Positions 7,965 to 17,116 of a stretch of 64,000 nt of DNA are shown here, piece by piece. Source of the DNA: Pseudoalteromonas aliena SW19 (GTDB taxonomy: Bacteria; Pseudomonadota; Gammaproteobacteria; Enterobacterales; Alteromonadaceae); NCBI RefSeq assembly GCF_014905615.1, contig NZ_AQGU01000029.1:186001-250000 (forward strand), written 5' to 3'. Every line of letters starts with the position of its first letter. The first letter of the stretch is position 1. The notes beneath the pieces are model-generated. The model was not told the origin of the DNA and did no database searches. It worked only from the letters and a program-made list of their open reading frames with translations. The position numbers were made by a program, and so were the translations under genes.

Positions 7965-9887
7965 ATGGTTAATAATATACTTGGCAGTCATGCTAACTTA
8001 AGTACCTTGCTTGCCCAATCCGTCAATAATGCAAATCAAACAACACCACCTACTAGCTTACAAGCCACTGCCAATTTAGAAGCAAATGCCCAAAAAATCA
8101 CCGATGAGCTGCTTGGGCAGTTTAGCGATGAAAAAGTAGGGCAAGTTCTTAATCAGCAACTAACCTCGTTATTGACTATTTCAAGCACACCTAGCATTTT
8201 AAATTATAAACTCTCCGATGAAGAACTCGCCTTACGCACAGTCATAAGCTCTCAGCAAGAAGGCTTATTGAATAACGAAAATAGCACTAAGTTAATTGAA
8301 CGCTTAAATACATCGGTAAAAAATATTCAAGGTGCGTATGCCAGTACAAGCGCTATTTTGTCGAATTTAGGACAACTTGGGCATAAGCAACAGACGTTTT
8401 TAGCTTCGAGTCAACAACGTGTTGAGCGCTCGCTTAATCCTTTTATGGAAGACTTGAACCGCAAAAATTACGAAAATAGTGACAATTACCTATTTGAATT
8501 ATCGGTAAAAACAAAAGAAGGTGATGTTATCAATATCACTTTTAACTCTGCGCAAGGTTACGATGAAAACACCGGTGAAGCGACCGATGACTTTAGCTTA
8601 AGTTACGAAGTGAATGGGGATTTATCCAAGGCTGAACATCAGGCATTAACTCAGGTACTTTCGGGTGTAGGTGAAATGGCGGATGAGTTTTTTAAGACTA
8701 AACAAAGCTCGCACAGTAGTTACGTGCCTTTAAATCAAACTGATATAAGCCTCGATTTTTTAACCGGTTTTAATCATCAACAGTTATCTGGTTTTGATGT
8801 GTCTTTTTCAACAACTGACGGGGAAACTATTCTACCCTCAGAAAATAATCTCAATTTGAGCTATAACATTGACGCAGCATCCAATCAGCAAGCGCTTGTA
8901 TACAAATCAGAAAGTGGGCAAAACGAAGTCGATTTTACGTTAGATATGTCTACCTTTGGAGGGCAAGACATAAACCAAATGCAGCAATATATCACCACTT
9001 TAGATAAAAGTTTAGAAGACAGCCGGCGCAATAGCTTTGATGAGACCAACGACTCAGCATTTGGTCACAAGGGCGATGAAAAAATGAAGCAAGGTTTTGC
9101 TTTATTTAAAGATGCGTTTACTAGCATGTCTTCTGCGGCTGAGCGTTATAGCCGTATTGAGTCGGTTGCGTCGCAGCAATTTACTAATGGTCGCGAGTTA
9201 GTTTCGGATTTGGTCGATAACATGATCACAAACGATCCGCGTTATCAAGGACTTGGCAGTAGCGAAAAAAATACATTGGGTGCAGGTATTTCTAAGTTAG
9301 CCGATTTTGATGCAGCGTTTTCTTTTGCTATGGATCGTGGAGATTATCAGCCAAAAAGTAGTATTGAGTTAAGCCAAGCAACAGAGCAAGAAAAATTAGG
9401 AAAATTTAGCGGTGTAACTCAAAGTAAAAATGCCAGTACGCGTTTTGATTATCAAGATAGTCACCCAAATACTTACGATAAAAAAGAAAGCTATAACATT
9501 GGCACTGCGGTTAAAAATAATGAATTAGTAGGGCTTGATCAGTCTTACAAAGCGGATGTGGATAAAAAAACGTATCAATTCAATCCCGAGAAATCTCAAT
9601 ATGAGATAAAAATGGCGCTAAAAGAGCAAACTATTAGCGAAAGTAGCATTCGCTTTATCAACGATATATGGCTTGAAAAAAACCAAGATAGCTACAGCAT
9701 GGATAAAAAAGAGCGCATTAATAGCAATAGTACACAAGACGAATTTAAAAGAACGAGTAGCCATTCTCATAGCAAGCTAGTAACACTAATTGGTGATTTA
9801 GATAAGCTGGCAGAAGATAAAAATGTAAGGCGTGAATATTTAACTAATTTATCACAAGTGAACTTCTTCATGGATAAAGAAAATTAA
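7965..9887 (+). CDS. Large cysteine-free hypothetical protein
   Basis: The 640-residue protein starts at an ATG preceded by AAGGATAATC. No signal peptide, membrane span or cysteine is visible. It is rich in Ser, Asn, Gln and acidic residues. The N-terminal ~170 residues look helical (ADE-rich, SNLGQLGHKQQTFLASSQQR). A middle part (LFELSVKTKEGDVINITF ... DFSLSYEVNGDLSKAEHQAL) resembles a beta-rich domain seen in marine gammaproteobacterial hypothetical proteins. The C-terminus is polar and probably helical. Lack of cysteine is common in flagellar and exported structural proteins, but I cannot assign a function. It is a single gene with no recognisable partner. Confidence 0.7.
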   Translation: MVNNILGSHANLSTLLAQSVNNANQTTPPTSLQATANLEANAQKITDELLGQFSDEKVGQVLNQQLTSLLTISSTPSILNYKLSDEELALRTVISSQQEGLLNNENSTKLIERLNTSVKNIQGAYASTSAILSNLGQLGHKQQTFLASSQQRVERSLNPFMEDLNRKNYENSDNYLFELSVKTKEGDVINITFNSAQGYDENTGEATDDFSLSYEVNGDLSKAEHQALTQVLSGVGEMADEFFKTKQSSHSSYVPLNQTDISLDFLTGFNHQQLSGFDVSFSTTDGETILPSENNLNLSYNIDAASNQQALVYKSESGQNEVDFTLDMSTFGGQDINQMQQYITTLDKSLEDSRRNSFDETNDSAFGHKGDEKMKQGFALFKDAFTSMSSAAERYSRIESVASQQFTNGRELVSDLVDNMITNDPRYQGLGSSEKNTLGAGISKLADFDAAFSFAMDRGDYQPKSSIELSQATEQEKLGKFSGVTQSKNASTRFDYQDSHPNTYDKKESYNIGTAVKNNELVGLDQSYKADVDKKTYQFNPEKSQYEIKMALKEQTISESSIRFINDIWLEKNQDSYSMDKKERINSNSTQDEFKRTSSHSHSKLVTLIGDLDKLAEDKNVRREYLTNLSQVNFFMDKEN

Positions 9888-9959
9888 CTACCGCTCTATT
9901 CACTCACTGCGCAATATTGGTTATAGTCGTCACATTACTCCTTTTAAAAAAGTAACCTT

Positions 9960-10418
9960 ATGTTTAAACAATTAATTTTGTTATTCGCTTTGGGAATGCC
10001 ACTGATAGCCGGCGCTGATACGGCCCCGTTTTCTGGCGGTATTACAGCGGATACACTGCTGAGTGAACACAATAAATTTAGCGAACAATACAAGACGTTT
10101 ACGCCAACGGCGCAAGATATAGCGCTAATGCAAAAATTAGCAGGTAAAGAGCTTATTGTATTGTTCGGCACGTGGTGCCACGACAGTCAGCGCGAAGTAC
10201 CAAGACTAATTAAGTTACTTGAAGAGTCTAAAGTAAAACTTGCAAGCATTGAATACGTGGCTGTTGGTTACAACAAGCAAGACGATTCAGGCATTGCACA
10301 GGCGAACGACTTACAATACACCGCTACTTTTATTGTTAAGCAAAATGGCAAAGAGTTACTGCGTGTAATTGAAAAGCCAACGGGTACATTGGCGCAAGAT
10401 TTAACGCAGGGTTTGTAG
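9960..10418 (+). CDS. Periplasmic thioredoxin-fold protein with one active-site Cys
   Basis: The 152-residue protein has a signal peptide (MFKQLILLFALGMPLIAGAD). About residue 65 it reads LIVLFGTWCHDSQREVPR, the thioredoxin beta-strand and active-site helix, then KLLEESKVKLASIEYVAVGY. A later strand has ATFIVKQNGKELLRVIE, in the position of the cis-Pro region of the fold. The active site is WCHDS rather than WCxxC, so a resolving Cys is absent. A simple disulphide oxidoreductase role is therefore doubtful; a peroxidase- or glutathionylation-type or structural role is possible. It stands alone between two unrelated hypothetical genes. Confidence 0.75.
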   Translation: MFKQLILLFALGMPLIAGADTAPFSGGITADTLLSEHNKFSEQYKTFTPTAQDIALMQKLAGKELIVLFGTWCHDSQREVPRLIKLLEESKVKLASIEYVAVGYNKQDDSGIAQANDLQYTATFIVKQNGKELLRVIEKPTGTLAQDLTQGL

Positions 10419-10706
10419 ATTCTACTTGGTTATATTTGTCTTACGGTTTTGACTGATGGGTTTATATTTAAACTAAGGGGTGTTATGGATAGACTCTTAA
10501 TGCTTTAATATGTGAAGTCAAGATTTGGCTTTTTCCATGACGGACGTGGCCTCGTGGATAAAAGTGACTAAAATATAGCAGGTGTTGCTGGAAATTTACT
10601 CATTGGTGTCGTAGTGAGCTATCTCACATATCTCATGGCATGATATGTAGCGTATTGGTAATATTTAAAGTAAACTAAAATTATAAAAAATTATTTTGGG
10701 GGCGTT
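10419..10706. other. Intergenic region with a possible decayed ORF
   Basis: No intact gene. On the plus strand 10545-10643 reads GRGLVDKSD, a stop, then NIAGVAGNLLIGVVVSYLTY and a stop. This could be a broken small membrane-protein gene. The translation is too short to assign. Confidence 0.3.
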
Positions 10707-10877
10707 ATGAAAGCTTTGTTAGGTAGTTTAGCTAAGAAAATCAAAGGCGATCCTTTAGGAAGCGAGCAGTTGAGGGCTTTCATTTCTAGTAGTTCAAAAG
10801 ATAGTGAAGTAATTACTTTGTCAAATGGCAAAAAGTATCGTGTTTCTACTTCTCCTAAAGAAAAAGCCGTTGCATGA
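10707..10877 (+). CDS. Small hypothetical protein (56 aa), overlapping the next gene
   Basis: ATG at 10707 follows a G-rich ribosome site (TTGGGGGCGTT). The product begins MKALLGSLAKKIKGDPLGSE and ends VSTSPKEKAVA; the middle reads VITLSNGKKYRVS, a possible small beta hairpin. Its stop TGA (10875-10877) overlaps the ATG of the next gene as ATGA, a classic translational-coupling arrangement, which is the main reason to believe it is real. No family recognised. It is highly basic at the start and could be a regulator, toxin or partner subunit of the membrane protein that follows. Confidence 0.6.
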   Translation: MKALLGSLAKKIKGDPLGSEQLRAFISSSSKDSEVITLSNGKKYRVSTSPKEKAVA

Positions 10878-11596
10878 ATATAGCTTTTCCTGCTTTTTTT
10901 ATTTTAGTACTAATAATTCCAGGTTTTATATTCCAAAATTCTTATGAAAAAGTAGAAAATACTAGCATAGAAAAAAAGCCATTTGATGTATCTTCATCTT
11001 TGGCTTTTTTTTATGCCTTAATTTTACATATTTTCCTAATCTATATTTTAGTACCTTTATTGGGCAACGAAATTAACTATGAGATTTGTCTAAAATTATT
11101 AACTAGTTCTAAATCCGTGTCGGAATCTGATTTAGAGATTGTAAGTGCTAGTATCCCTAAAATTATCTTATATTTTTCTAGTTCATTTTTACTTGCATAT
11201 ATTTTGGGGAAGATATTTCAAAAGCTAATTTTTCACTTTAATCCATATAAATCTTCCAGATATGCCTTCGATACTCCATGGTATTATGAGCTTACTGGAA
11301 AATTATCTGAAACTCAGGATGCAGAGTTAATCAAGTTATCTTGTTTAGTGGAGTCTAAAAATGTTTCCTTCTTGTATTATGGTGTCCTTGAAGACTTTTA
11401 TCTTGATTCTAGTGGACAGCTAGATCGTGTTGTTTTATCAGATGCCATGAGAAGACCTATAGAGTCAGACAAACCTTCATCTACAGCTCCCCCAAATACG
11501 CGTTTTTACGAGATTAAAGGAGATAGGCTTATTCTCAAGTATGAAGACATTAAAAATATAAATATTGAATATCTTTATATTATTGAAGAGGAATAG
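10874..11596 (+). CDS. Membrane protein, DUF6338-like
   Basis: The 240-residue protein starts with a membrane span containing FILVLIIPGFIFQNSYEKVE, the PGF-containing start seen in DUF6338-type proteins. Two further spans lie at about residues 43-63 and 88-110. The second half is soluble: DTPWYYELTGKL, VESKNVSFLYYGVLEDFYLD, and a C-terminal beta-like part (FYEIKGDRLILKYEDI). The composition is AT-rich compared with neighbours, suggesting transfer. It overlaps the 56-aa gene by 4 bp. Such membrane proteins are found near defence genes in other bacteria, but no effector is visible here, so a defence role is only a possibility. Confidence 0.65.
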   Translation: MNIAFPAFFILVLIIPGFIFQNSYEKVENTSIEKKPFDVSSSLAFFYALILHIFLIYILVPLLGNEINYEICLKLLTSSKSVSESDLEIVSASIPKIILYFSSSFLLAYILGKIFQKLIFHFNPYKSSRYAFDTPWYYELTGKLSETQDAELIKLSCLVESKNVSFLYYGVLEDFYLDSSGQLDRVVLSDAMRRPIESDKPSSTAPPNTRFYEIKGDRLILKYEDIKNINIEYLYIIEEE

Positions 11597-11683
11597 GCAA
11601 CTAACAAGACCTGGAGTAGCGCTGATCCTTATTGGAGCAAACATACGACTTACCAATCGCGTATATACTTACTCATATAAACA

Positions 11684-12562
11684 TTATTCACTAAATAGGC
11701 TTTTTTCGAATGCTTGCGCTGCATGCGAAGACGGTCTGTCTTTATAGTGTAATTGATATAATGGCCGTGATAGCTCGATGTTATTTTGTGGCTTTAGACG
11801 TGTTAATTTACCTAATTGCACTAAATCTTCTGTGACTACATTTGGCAATAAAGCGACCCCCATACTTTGAGCGACGGCCCTTGCTATGGCTTCGTTGCTG
11901 CCCAATTGCATACTTTGCTCTGCTTGTACGCCATGTTGTGCTAATAACTTTACCGACATTTCTAAAGTGCCAGAGCCTGGTTCACGTAATAACCAAAACT
12001 GCTTATTTAACCATGCTTTTACATTTTTAGCGGGCTTTAAGTTACTCGGTATAACCACACTCATTAAATCGTTTTGCCAGTGCCTACTTATTATATGCGG
12101 CTCGGTAGGTGTGCCTTCAACCAGTGCTAAATCTATAGTGCATTCAAGTAAGGCATGTTCAATTTGTGCGGTATTGGCAACTTGTACTTCTACTTTTATA
12201 TGTGGATGTTGCGCGCAAAATTTAGCTAAATAAGGGGGCAGCCAATAGCTTGCAATGGTGGTGCTGCTGCCTATAACGAGTGTGCCTCGCTTAAGCCCTG
12301 TACGCGATTTTATATCTTCGATGGCTGCTTTTTCGATAGCAAAAATACTACGAGCATGTTCAAAAAGCGCTTGCCCAGCTTCACTTAAAGTGAGTTTTTT
12401 ACCCTTGGATGCACGTTCAATCAGTTGTATGTTTAGCTGATACTCAAGCTCTTTTAAAGCCTTTGATACCGCCGGTTGACTTATAAACAGTGCTTCAGCT
12501 GCGGCCGAAAAGCTACCTAGTTTAGCAACCGTATGAAACACCCGAAGTGCATGTAGGTTCAT
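11684..12562 (-). CDS. yeiE: LysR-family regulator, YeiE-like
   Basis: From ATG 12562 (GAGAGG 5 nt upstream) the product is 292 residues. The N-terminal winged helix reads MNLHALRVFHTVAKLGSFSA then ALFISQPAVSKALKELE, a textbook LysR recognition helix. Residues ~90-290 form the periplasmic-binding-like effector domain (LVIGSSTTIASYWLPPYLA). It is transcribed divergently from a YeiH-type exporter 121 bp away, the same arrangement as yeiE/yeiH in Escherichia coli, where the regulator acts on the neighbouring exporter and responds to sulphite. That makes the assignment likely; the ligand here is inferred. A TTG at 12574 is rejected as start because the ribosome site fits the ATG. Confidence 0.85.
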   Translation of the reverse strand: MNLHALRVFHTVAKLGSFSAAAEALFISQPAVSKALKELEYQLNIQLIERASKGKKLTLSEAGQALFEHARSIFAIEKAAIEDIKSRTGLKRGTLVIGSSTTIASYWLPPYLAKFCAQHPHIKVEVQVANTAQIEHALLECTIDLALVEGTPTEPHIISRHWQNDLMSVVIPSNLKPAKNVKAWLNKQFWLLREPGSGTLEMSVKLLAQHGVQAEQSMQLGSNEAIARAVAQSMGVALLPNVVTEDLVQLGKLTRLKPQNNIELSRPLYQLHYKDRPSSHAAQAFEKSLFSE

Positions 12563-12683
12563 TGTGCCTCTCAAGTTACATAACCTTAAGTTATCAAATT
12601 ATGATTTTAATGTATTAGAGTTATATTTTGCGCTTTATTATAATGAAGTCAATTAATTACGATGACTTTATGAAGGGAAGATT

Positions 12684-13766
12684 ATGCTTAGTAAAATTAA
12701 AAAGATAGCACAGCATTTTTGTGTTAATACTAAGCAATACAACGACTCGCGTTGGTGGTTAGGAATGCTGCTTGTTATTGTTTTAGCAGGGGTTGCTGTT
12801 GCCCTTAGCAAATTGCAGGTAATGCAAAGCGCTCAGTTTAGTTCTTTAACGCTTGGTATTGTACTTGGCATTATTGCTGGAAACAGTGTTTTTTCGCGCA
12901 TTGCAACTCATACCGATGTGGGTGTTAATTATGCTAAAAGTACTTTACTCAAAGCGGGTATTATTTTATTTGGTTTTAGAATTACCTTTGCACAGGTAGC
13001 TGGCGTTGGCTGGAGTGGGTTGCTAACCGATATTGTTATGCTCAGTGGTACGTTTATATTCGCAATACAGCTAGGCAAACGAGTATTTAAGCTTGATGAG
13101 CAAACAACCATATTAATTGGCGCAGGTAGCTCTATTTGTGGCGCTGCCGCTGTAATGGCAACCGAGCCGGTAATAAAAGCGCAGGCGCATAAAGTATCAG
13201 TAGCTGTGGCAACGGTGGTGGTGTTTGGCACACTGAGTATGTTCGCGTATCCGTTATTGTTTGAATATATGGGCATGACGGAGCACGCGTATGGTATTTT
13301 TATCGGTTCAACGATTCATGAAGTAGCGCAAGTCGTGGCGGCGGGCAGTGCTGTAAGCGAAAATGCTACCGATACGGCGGTGATCGAAAAAATGTTAAGA
13401 GTGATGATGCTAGCCCCATTTTTGTTGTGTTTATCGTATTGGCAAAATAAAAAAAATTTAAAAGTAGGTAGCATTGCAAACAGCGAGGGGAATAAATCAG
13501 GCATCACTATTCCTTGGTTTGCGGTATTATTTATTGCGACAAGTGGTGTCCACTCACTTTCTATACTTCCTCAAGCCACTACAAGTGCGATTGTTTGGCT
13601 TGATAATATATTACTCACGATTGCGATGGTGGCTTTGGGTTTACGCACACATATTGGGGCTATTCGCCAAGCGGGGATTAAGCCACTGTTACTGGCGCTG
13701 TGTTTATTTTTATTTTTAACGTTAGGTGGTTACGCTATTAATATAGGCATTGCTGAGCTGTTTTAA
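12684..13766 (+). CDS. yeiH: YeiH-family (UPF0324) putative sulphate exporter
   Basis: The 360-residue protein has about ten membrane spans. It carries the family hallmarks: LGIVLGIIAGNSVF, TLLKAGIILFGFRITFAQVA, GAGSSICGAAAVMATEPVIK, and STIHEVAQVVAAGSAVS. The C-terminus has LRTHIGAIRQAGIKPLLLAL. AAGGGAAG precedes the ATG. The length matches the family (~340-350). It sits divergent to a YeiE-like regulator and should be controlled by it from the shared 121-bp promoter. The transported anion has not been settled for the family; sulphur oxyanion or organic sulphonate export is the usual suggestion. Confidence 0.88.
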   Translation: MLSKIKKIAQHFCVNTKQYNDSRWWLGMLLVIVLAGVAVALSKLQVMQSAQFSSLTLGIVLGIIAGNSVFSRIATHTDVGVNYAKSTLLKAGIILFGFRITFAQVAGVGWSGLLTDIVMLSGTFIFAIQLGKRVFKLDEQTTILIGAGSSICGAAAVMATEPVIKAQAHKVSVAVATVVVFGTLSMFAYPLLFEYMGMTEHAYGIFIGSTIHEVAQVVAAGSAVSENATDTAVIEKMLRVMMLAPFLLCLSYWQNKKNLKVGSIANSEGNKSGITIPWFAVLFIATSGVHSLSILPQATTSAIVWLDNILLTIAMVALGLRTHIGAIRQAGIKPLLLALCLFLFLTLGGYAINIGIAELF

Positions 13767-13782
13767 ATTTTGGATGAATAAC

Positions 13783-13898
13783 CAGAATTCTGGTTAAGAG
13801 ATTTAAAAACGCTATAAATAATAACGATATTTAAGTTTGTTTCTCTCTAGCTCAAAACAGCTGCTTGAGATAGATTTATTATCCAGAACTCAGGTTAA
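13783..13898. repeat. MITE-like element, internally deleted copy 2 (~115 bp)
   Basis: Left end CCAGAATTCTGGTTAAGAG and right end TTATTATCCAGAACTCAGG match the termini of the ~200-bp element at 38256. The inner ~80 bp, from CTCTAG to the AACAGCTGCTTGAG block, is missing. It lies between the convergent stops of yeiH and the cryptochrome gene, where it may fold as a hairpin and help terminate both. Confidence 0.7.
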
Positions 13899-13911
13899 CT
13901 AGATTAGCGGC

Positions 13912-15222
13912 TTAAATTGGCCAATCAACTTCGTTTACGTTATCAAGCTGTGTGCTTGTATGTTTATTGCCTTGCCACTTGTTAGTGTAAACAGCATGCG
14001 GATCAAACTGCAATGTTTGCTTTTGTATATTAAAGTGCCTGCCACCGCGCGGATCTACACCCACGCCCGCTATATATTGCCAGTTGCCCCAATTAGCAGC
14101 TACGTCGTAATCAATAAGTTGCTGTTCAAAATAGGCCGCGCCATAGCGCCAATCAAGGCTAAGTTCGTTAACTAAGCAACTTGCTGCAACTTGCCTAGCT
14201 CGGTTTGATATATACCCGGTGGCATTAAGTTCATTCATAATAGCGTTCACCAAGGGGTAGGGGGTTGCGCCATTGCACCACGCAGCAAAGCGATTTGGCA
14301 TAAACGTTGTAAGGGGTTTAGTGTGTTTTTGGCCTTTAAAGCTAAATAGGCTGTTACCTACATTAAGTGCATGCCATTTAAAATACTCACGCCATAACAG
14401 CTCAAATTTAATCCAGTAAGTAGACTCGTTTGCTATGTGGTTTTGCTCGTACTGTTCAACTGCATTATAAACTTGTCGTGCACTTATGCAGCCAAAGGCA
14501 AGCCATGCACTAAATTTAGTGGTGTTATTAAAGCCATCAAGCTCGTTTCGAGTTGTTTTATAGGTACTTGGCAGTAAACCTGAAAAGTAGTGCTCCAAAT
14601 GTGTTTGCGCACTATTAAGGCCTCCGTGCATTAAATGCTCAAGATTATTGTGCGATTCAATTGGCTTTGCAGCACATAAAGTAATGGGTTTTGGTAATAA
14701 CGTTTTAGGCAACGCTGAAAGCGTGATGGGAATATTTACCGCCTCTACCTTTTTTCTAAATGGGGTAAAGTTTTTAGGCAGCTCGTTTAAATCAAAAGGG
14801 AGGTCGCTTTGTTTAAATAAAGTGTCTTGTTGAGTCGTTTTAAATATCAGATGCGGGCAATGTGCTTTTAGTCGCGCGAGTTGGCGTTGCTCATATATTC
14901 CAACGTGCTCTGCGCATACAACCTCGTCAATATGTTGATCCGCAATTATTTGCTTTAACACTGTAACAGGCTCGCCCTCAAGTACATGCAGAGTTTGTCC
15001 GCGTTCAATAAGCGCTTGTTGCAGCTCAAATAAGCTTTGCATTAAAAACTGTTGTTTGTGCACGCCATATGGTTTTTGTTGGTAGTTATTATTTCTAAAC
15101 CAGTGCGGATTTATTACAAATACAATATCGAGTGCGCATTGCTGCAAAGCAAGTTCGCTAAAAATAGGGTTGTCGTCTATGCGTAAATCATTTTGTAGCC
15201 AATATAAAATACGTTTGCTCAT
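13912..15222 (-). CDS. DASH-type cryptochrome / deoxyribodipyrimidine photolyase family
   Basis: The 436-residue protein has an N-terminal photolyase alpha/beta domain (RILYWLQNDLRIDDNPIFSE; GEPVTVLKQIIADQHIDEVV). A helical FAD domain follows: YKTTRNELDGFNNTTKFSAW, LAFGCISARQVYNAV, FELLWREYFKWHAL, and TGYISNRARQVAASCLVNEL. The C-terminal NWGNWQYIAGVGVDPRGGRH is the DASH-clade signature. The FAD-binding pattern is complete and the length is typical. DASH enzymes repair cyclobutane dimers in single-stranded DNA and may sense blue light, which fits a surface-marine organism. It is a single gene with no light-signalling neighbours. Confidence 0.9.
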   Translation of the reverse strand: MSKRILYWLQNDLRIDDNPIFSELALQQCALDIVFVINPHWFRNNNYQQKPYGVHKQQFLMQSLFELQQALIERGQTLHVLEGEPVTVLKQIIADQHIDEVVCAEHVGIYEQRQLARLKAHCPHLIFKTTQQDTLFKQSDLPFDLNELPKNFTPFRKKVEAVNIPITLSALPKTLLPKPITLCAAKPIESHNNLEHLMHGGLNSAQTHLEHYFSGLLPSTYKTTRNELDGFNNTTKFSAWLAFGCISARQVYNAVEQYEQNHIANESTYWIKFELLWREYFKWHALNVGNSLFSFKGQKHTKPLTTFMPNRFAAWCNGATPYPLVNAIMNELNATGYISNRARQVAASCLVNELSLDWRYGAAYFEQQLIDYDVAANWGNWQYIAGVGVDPRGGRHFNIQKQTLQFDPHAVYTNKWQGNKHTSTQLDNVNEVDWPI

Positions 15223-15372
15223 GTTTGCGGATCTTCCTAATAATTATTACAGATCGTTACGTATTTTAAACAAACAGCGATTACATTTTAGTAAACTTAT
15301 ATGCTGCATAAAAAAGGCTCTAGTGATGCATCACTGCATACATTGATATTAGGTTTTAAAAATAAATGAACT

Positions 15373-15657
15373 TTAGAATTTCGTAATTTTCATTGCTGGC
15401 ACTGCTTTATCGTAACTTTCACTGAGATTAGCACGATTAAAGCGCAGCTCTAAACCTAGCCCCAGTTGCTTTGGGTGGGCGCGAACAAAAGCTTGTTTAA
15501 AATGGGTTTGAGCATATGGATGATTAGCAAAAGCAATTTTTACATCGCCTGTAGTAAGCTCTCCATATTCGCTGAGGGTAAGGGTGTCAAAACCAAACGC
15601 CTAATAATAAAAGCCTAAGGTTTCTTCAACGTTATCAATATAGATAACCTGATTAAT
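15373..15657 (-). pseudogene. VOC (glyoxalase/bleomycin-resistance-like) protein, broken
   Basis: Minus-strand translation reads INQVIYIDNVEETLGFYY, then an in-frame stop, then AFGFDTLTLSEYGELTTGDV and KIAFANHPYAQTHFKQAF, then LGLGLELRFNRANLSESYDK and a stop after MKITKF. This follows the VOC pattern (vDdve.tl.FY..aFGFe). The start codon is missing, FYEKAFGF is interrupted by a stop, and the C-terminal beta strands are lost. It is clearly a relic. Confidence 0.7.
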
Positions 15658-16012
15658 TCAATTGATGACTCTTTTTTTATTGATACTTTAAACAAAGCAC
15701 ATATAAGTTTTTAGCGAAAAAATACCCAGTTTAAAGTGTCAATTAACAAATTATTTTGTACATAAAACAAGCATTGACTACAATGCAAAAGTAATGATAG
15801 TGTAAGTTGTACCCATAAAATTAACATTTTTTGGTGACAAAAGGTGGTGGTTAATTGCTCAATTATTAATTTAAGTCATTTTGATTAAAATATGCAATAT
15901 AGCCAAATATGGATTAAATAATAATTCACATCAATACATTGAATTATAACTCACCGCTTGTTTTATAAATGTAAAGTTTATTAGACTATTAAATATAAAT
16001 TAAGGATATTTT
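15658..16012. other. AT-rich intergenic region upstream of the secreted protein gene
   Basis: About 350 bp, strongly AT-rich, without a supportable gene. It presumably holds the promoter for the gene at 16013. No clear operator or hairpin was identified. Confidence 0.4.
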
Positions 16013-16990
16013 ATGTTAAGAAAGCATTATTTACTTAGTACTCTAGCGCTTATGATATCAGCACCAACTTTCGCAGACAATTCTTCGCTCGAAGAGAATA
16101 TAAATAATAATCAAGCTAAATTTGCTACTACAGCTGTATTTAGCTCTGCCATGATAGCTGGCTGGATTTTGGATGGCGCTAAAAGTGCGGTTAAAGGTGA
16201 AGCTAAATCTTTCATTACAAGTTTATTGTTTGGAAATGGCAACACTGGTCCACAAATAGTTCGTATTCATCAAGATGATCTAGACAAAATAGAAAGTATT
16301 GTTTCCGGAATTGTTTTAACAAGCGATGTTGAAGATGCCAAAAGTCAATTTGAGTCTTTCGGAGACACGATTGAGTACTATCGTAACTCAGCTCAGGGTG
16401 GTAATTTAGATACATCAATTCTCCCTGTTTTGTTGGACTACACCACGTCGCTTAAAAACCATCGTGCTTATAAGGAAAGCTATAATCCAAAGTCCTATGC
16501 TTTAACTTCTAGTTATGCGCTTATTGCTTCTATGTCAATCGCAGTTCTTACTGAAAGAAAACTACAAGGCTACATTTCTTACGGTTATGTACAGTCACAA
16601 GCAAGATCTTTAGCGTCGAGATTAAGTAGTTTAGGTGCCCAAACGGATAACTATACAGCTAACCTAGGACGGATATATCATTTTGGAAATGGTTGTTATG
16701 GTATGCGAACTAATAAAAATTATGTTGATGACTCTGTACCAAGTTATTCTGAATTAAAATATAACGATAGTTCGTTTTCTGATGATAGTGTACCAATGGC
16801 GCCTAAAGGTTGTTTGATCAGGGCATCGTTTCCTGGAATGGATACAAAGCAATTCGATACAGCAGTTTATGGTTGGGCTGAAGCAGAAGAACTAGCCTAT
16901 GAATATATAAATGAAGCAAGAGATAAATATAGAACTACAATTAAAGGTGAAAACTTTAACCAGATTTTATCTACATTAAATAATTTCTAG
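16013..16990 (+). CDS. Secreted protein of unknown function
   Basis: The 325-residue protein has a Sec signal peptide (LRKHYLLSTLALMISAPTFA, cleaved after ADA-type FADN). AAGGA sits 7 nt before the ATG. The mature part starts with a helical, partly hydrophobic stretch (FATTAVFSSAMIAGWILDGA then AVKGEAKSFITSLLFG). Further amphipathic helices follow (DDLDKIESIVSGIVLT; SYALIASMSIAVLTERKLQG). Near residue 220 are two Cys (GNGCYGM; PKGCLIRASF), possibly a disulphide. It is AT-rich, has no partners and has its own terminator. The hydrophobic helices in a secreted protein recall pore-forming toxins, but no family match is visible and this is speculation. Confidence 0.65.
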   Translation: MLRKHYLLSTLALMISAPTFADNSSLEENINNNQAKFATTAVFSSAMIAGWILDGAKSAVKGEAKSFITSLLFGNGNTGPQIVRIHQDDLDKIESIVSGIVLTSDVEDAKSQFESFGDTIEYYRNSAQGGNLDTSILPVLLDYTTSLKNHRAYKESYNPKSYALTSSYALIASMSIAVLTERKLQGYISYGYVQSQARSLASRLSSLGAQTDNYTANLGRIYHFGNGCYGMRTNKNYVDDSVPSYSELKYNDSSFSDDSVPMAPKGCLIRASFPGMDTKQFDTAVYGWAEAEELAYEYINEARDKYRTTIKGENFNQILSTLNNF

Positions 16991-17022
16991 AAATAAATAT
17001 TTTAATGTATCGTTGTAAAATT

Positions 17023-17066
17023 TACCTTTCATTCCCACATAAAGGCAATGAAAGGTATAATTTTAA
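17023..17066. terminator. Intergenic terminator hairpin
   Basis: Perfect 11-bp stem TACCTTTCATT (17023-17033) / AATGAAAGGTA (17047-17057) followed by TAATTTTAATAAA. It lies between the convergent ends of the secreted-protein gene and der, and could serve both. Confidence 0.55.
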
Positions 17067-17116
17067 TAAATAATTCGTGATATGTTAGCGATCAACCAAG
17101 ATAACTAATAAACCTA

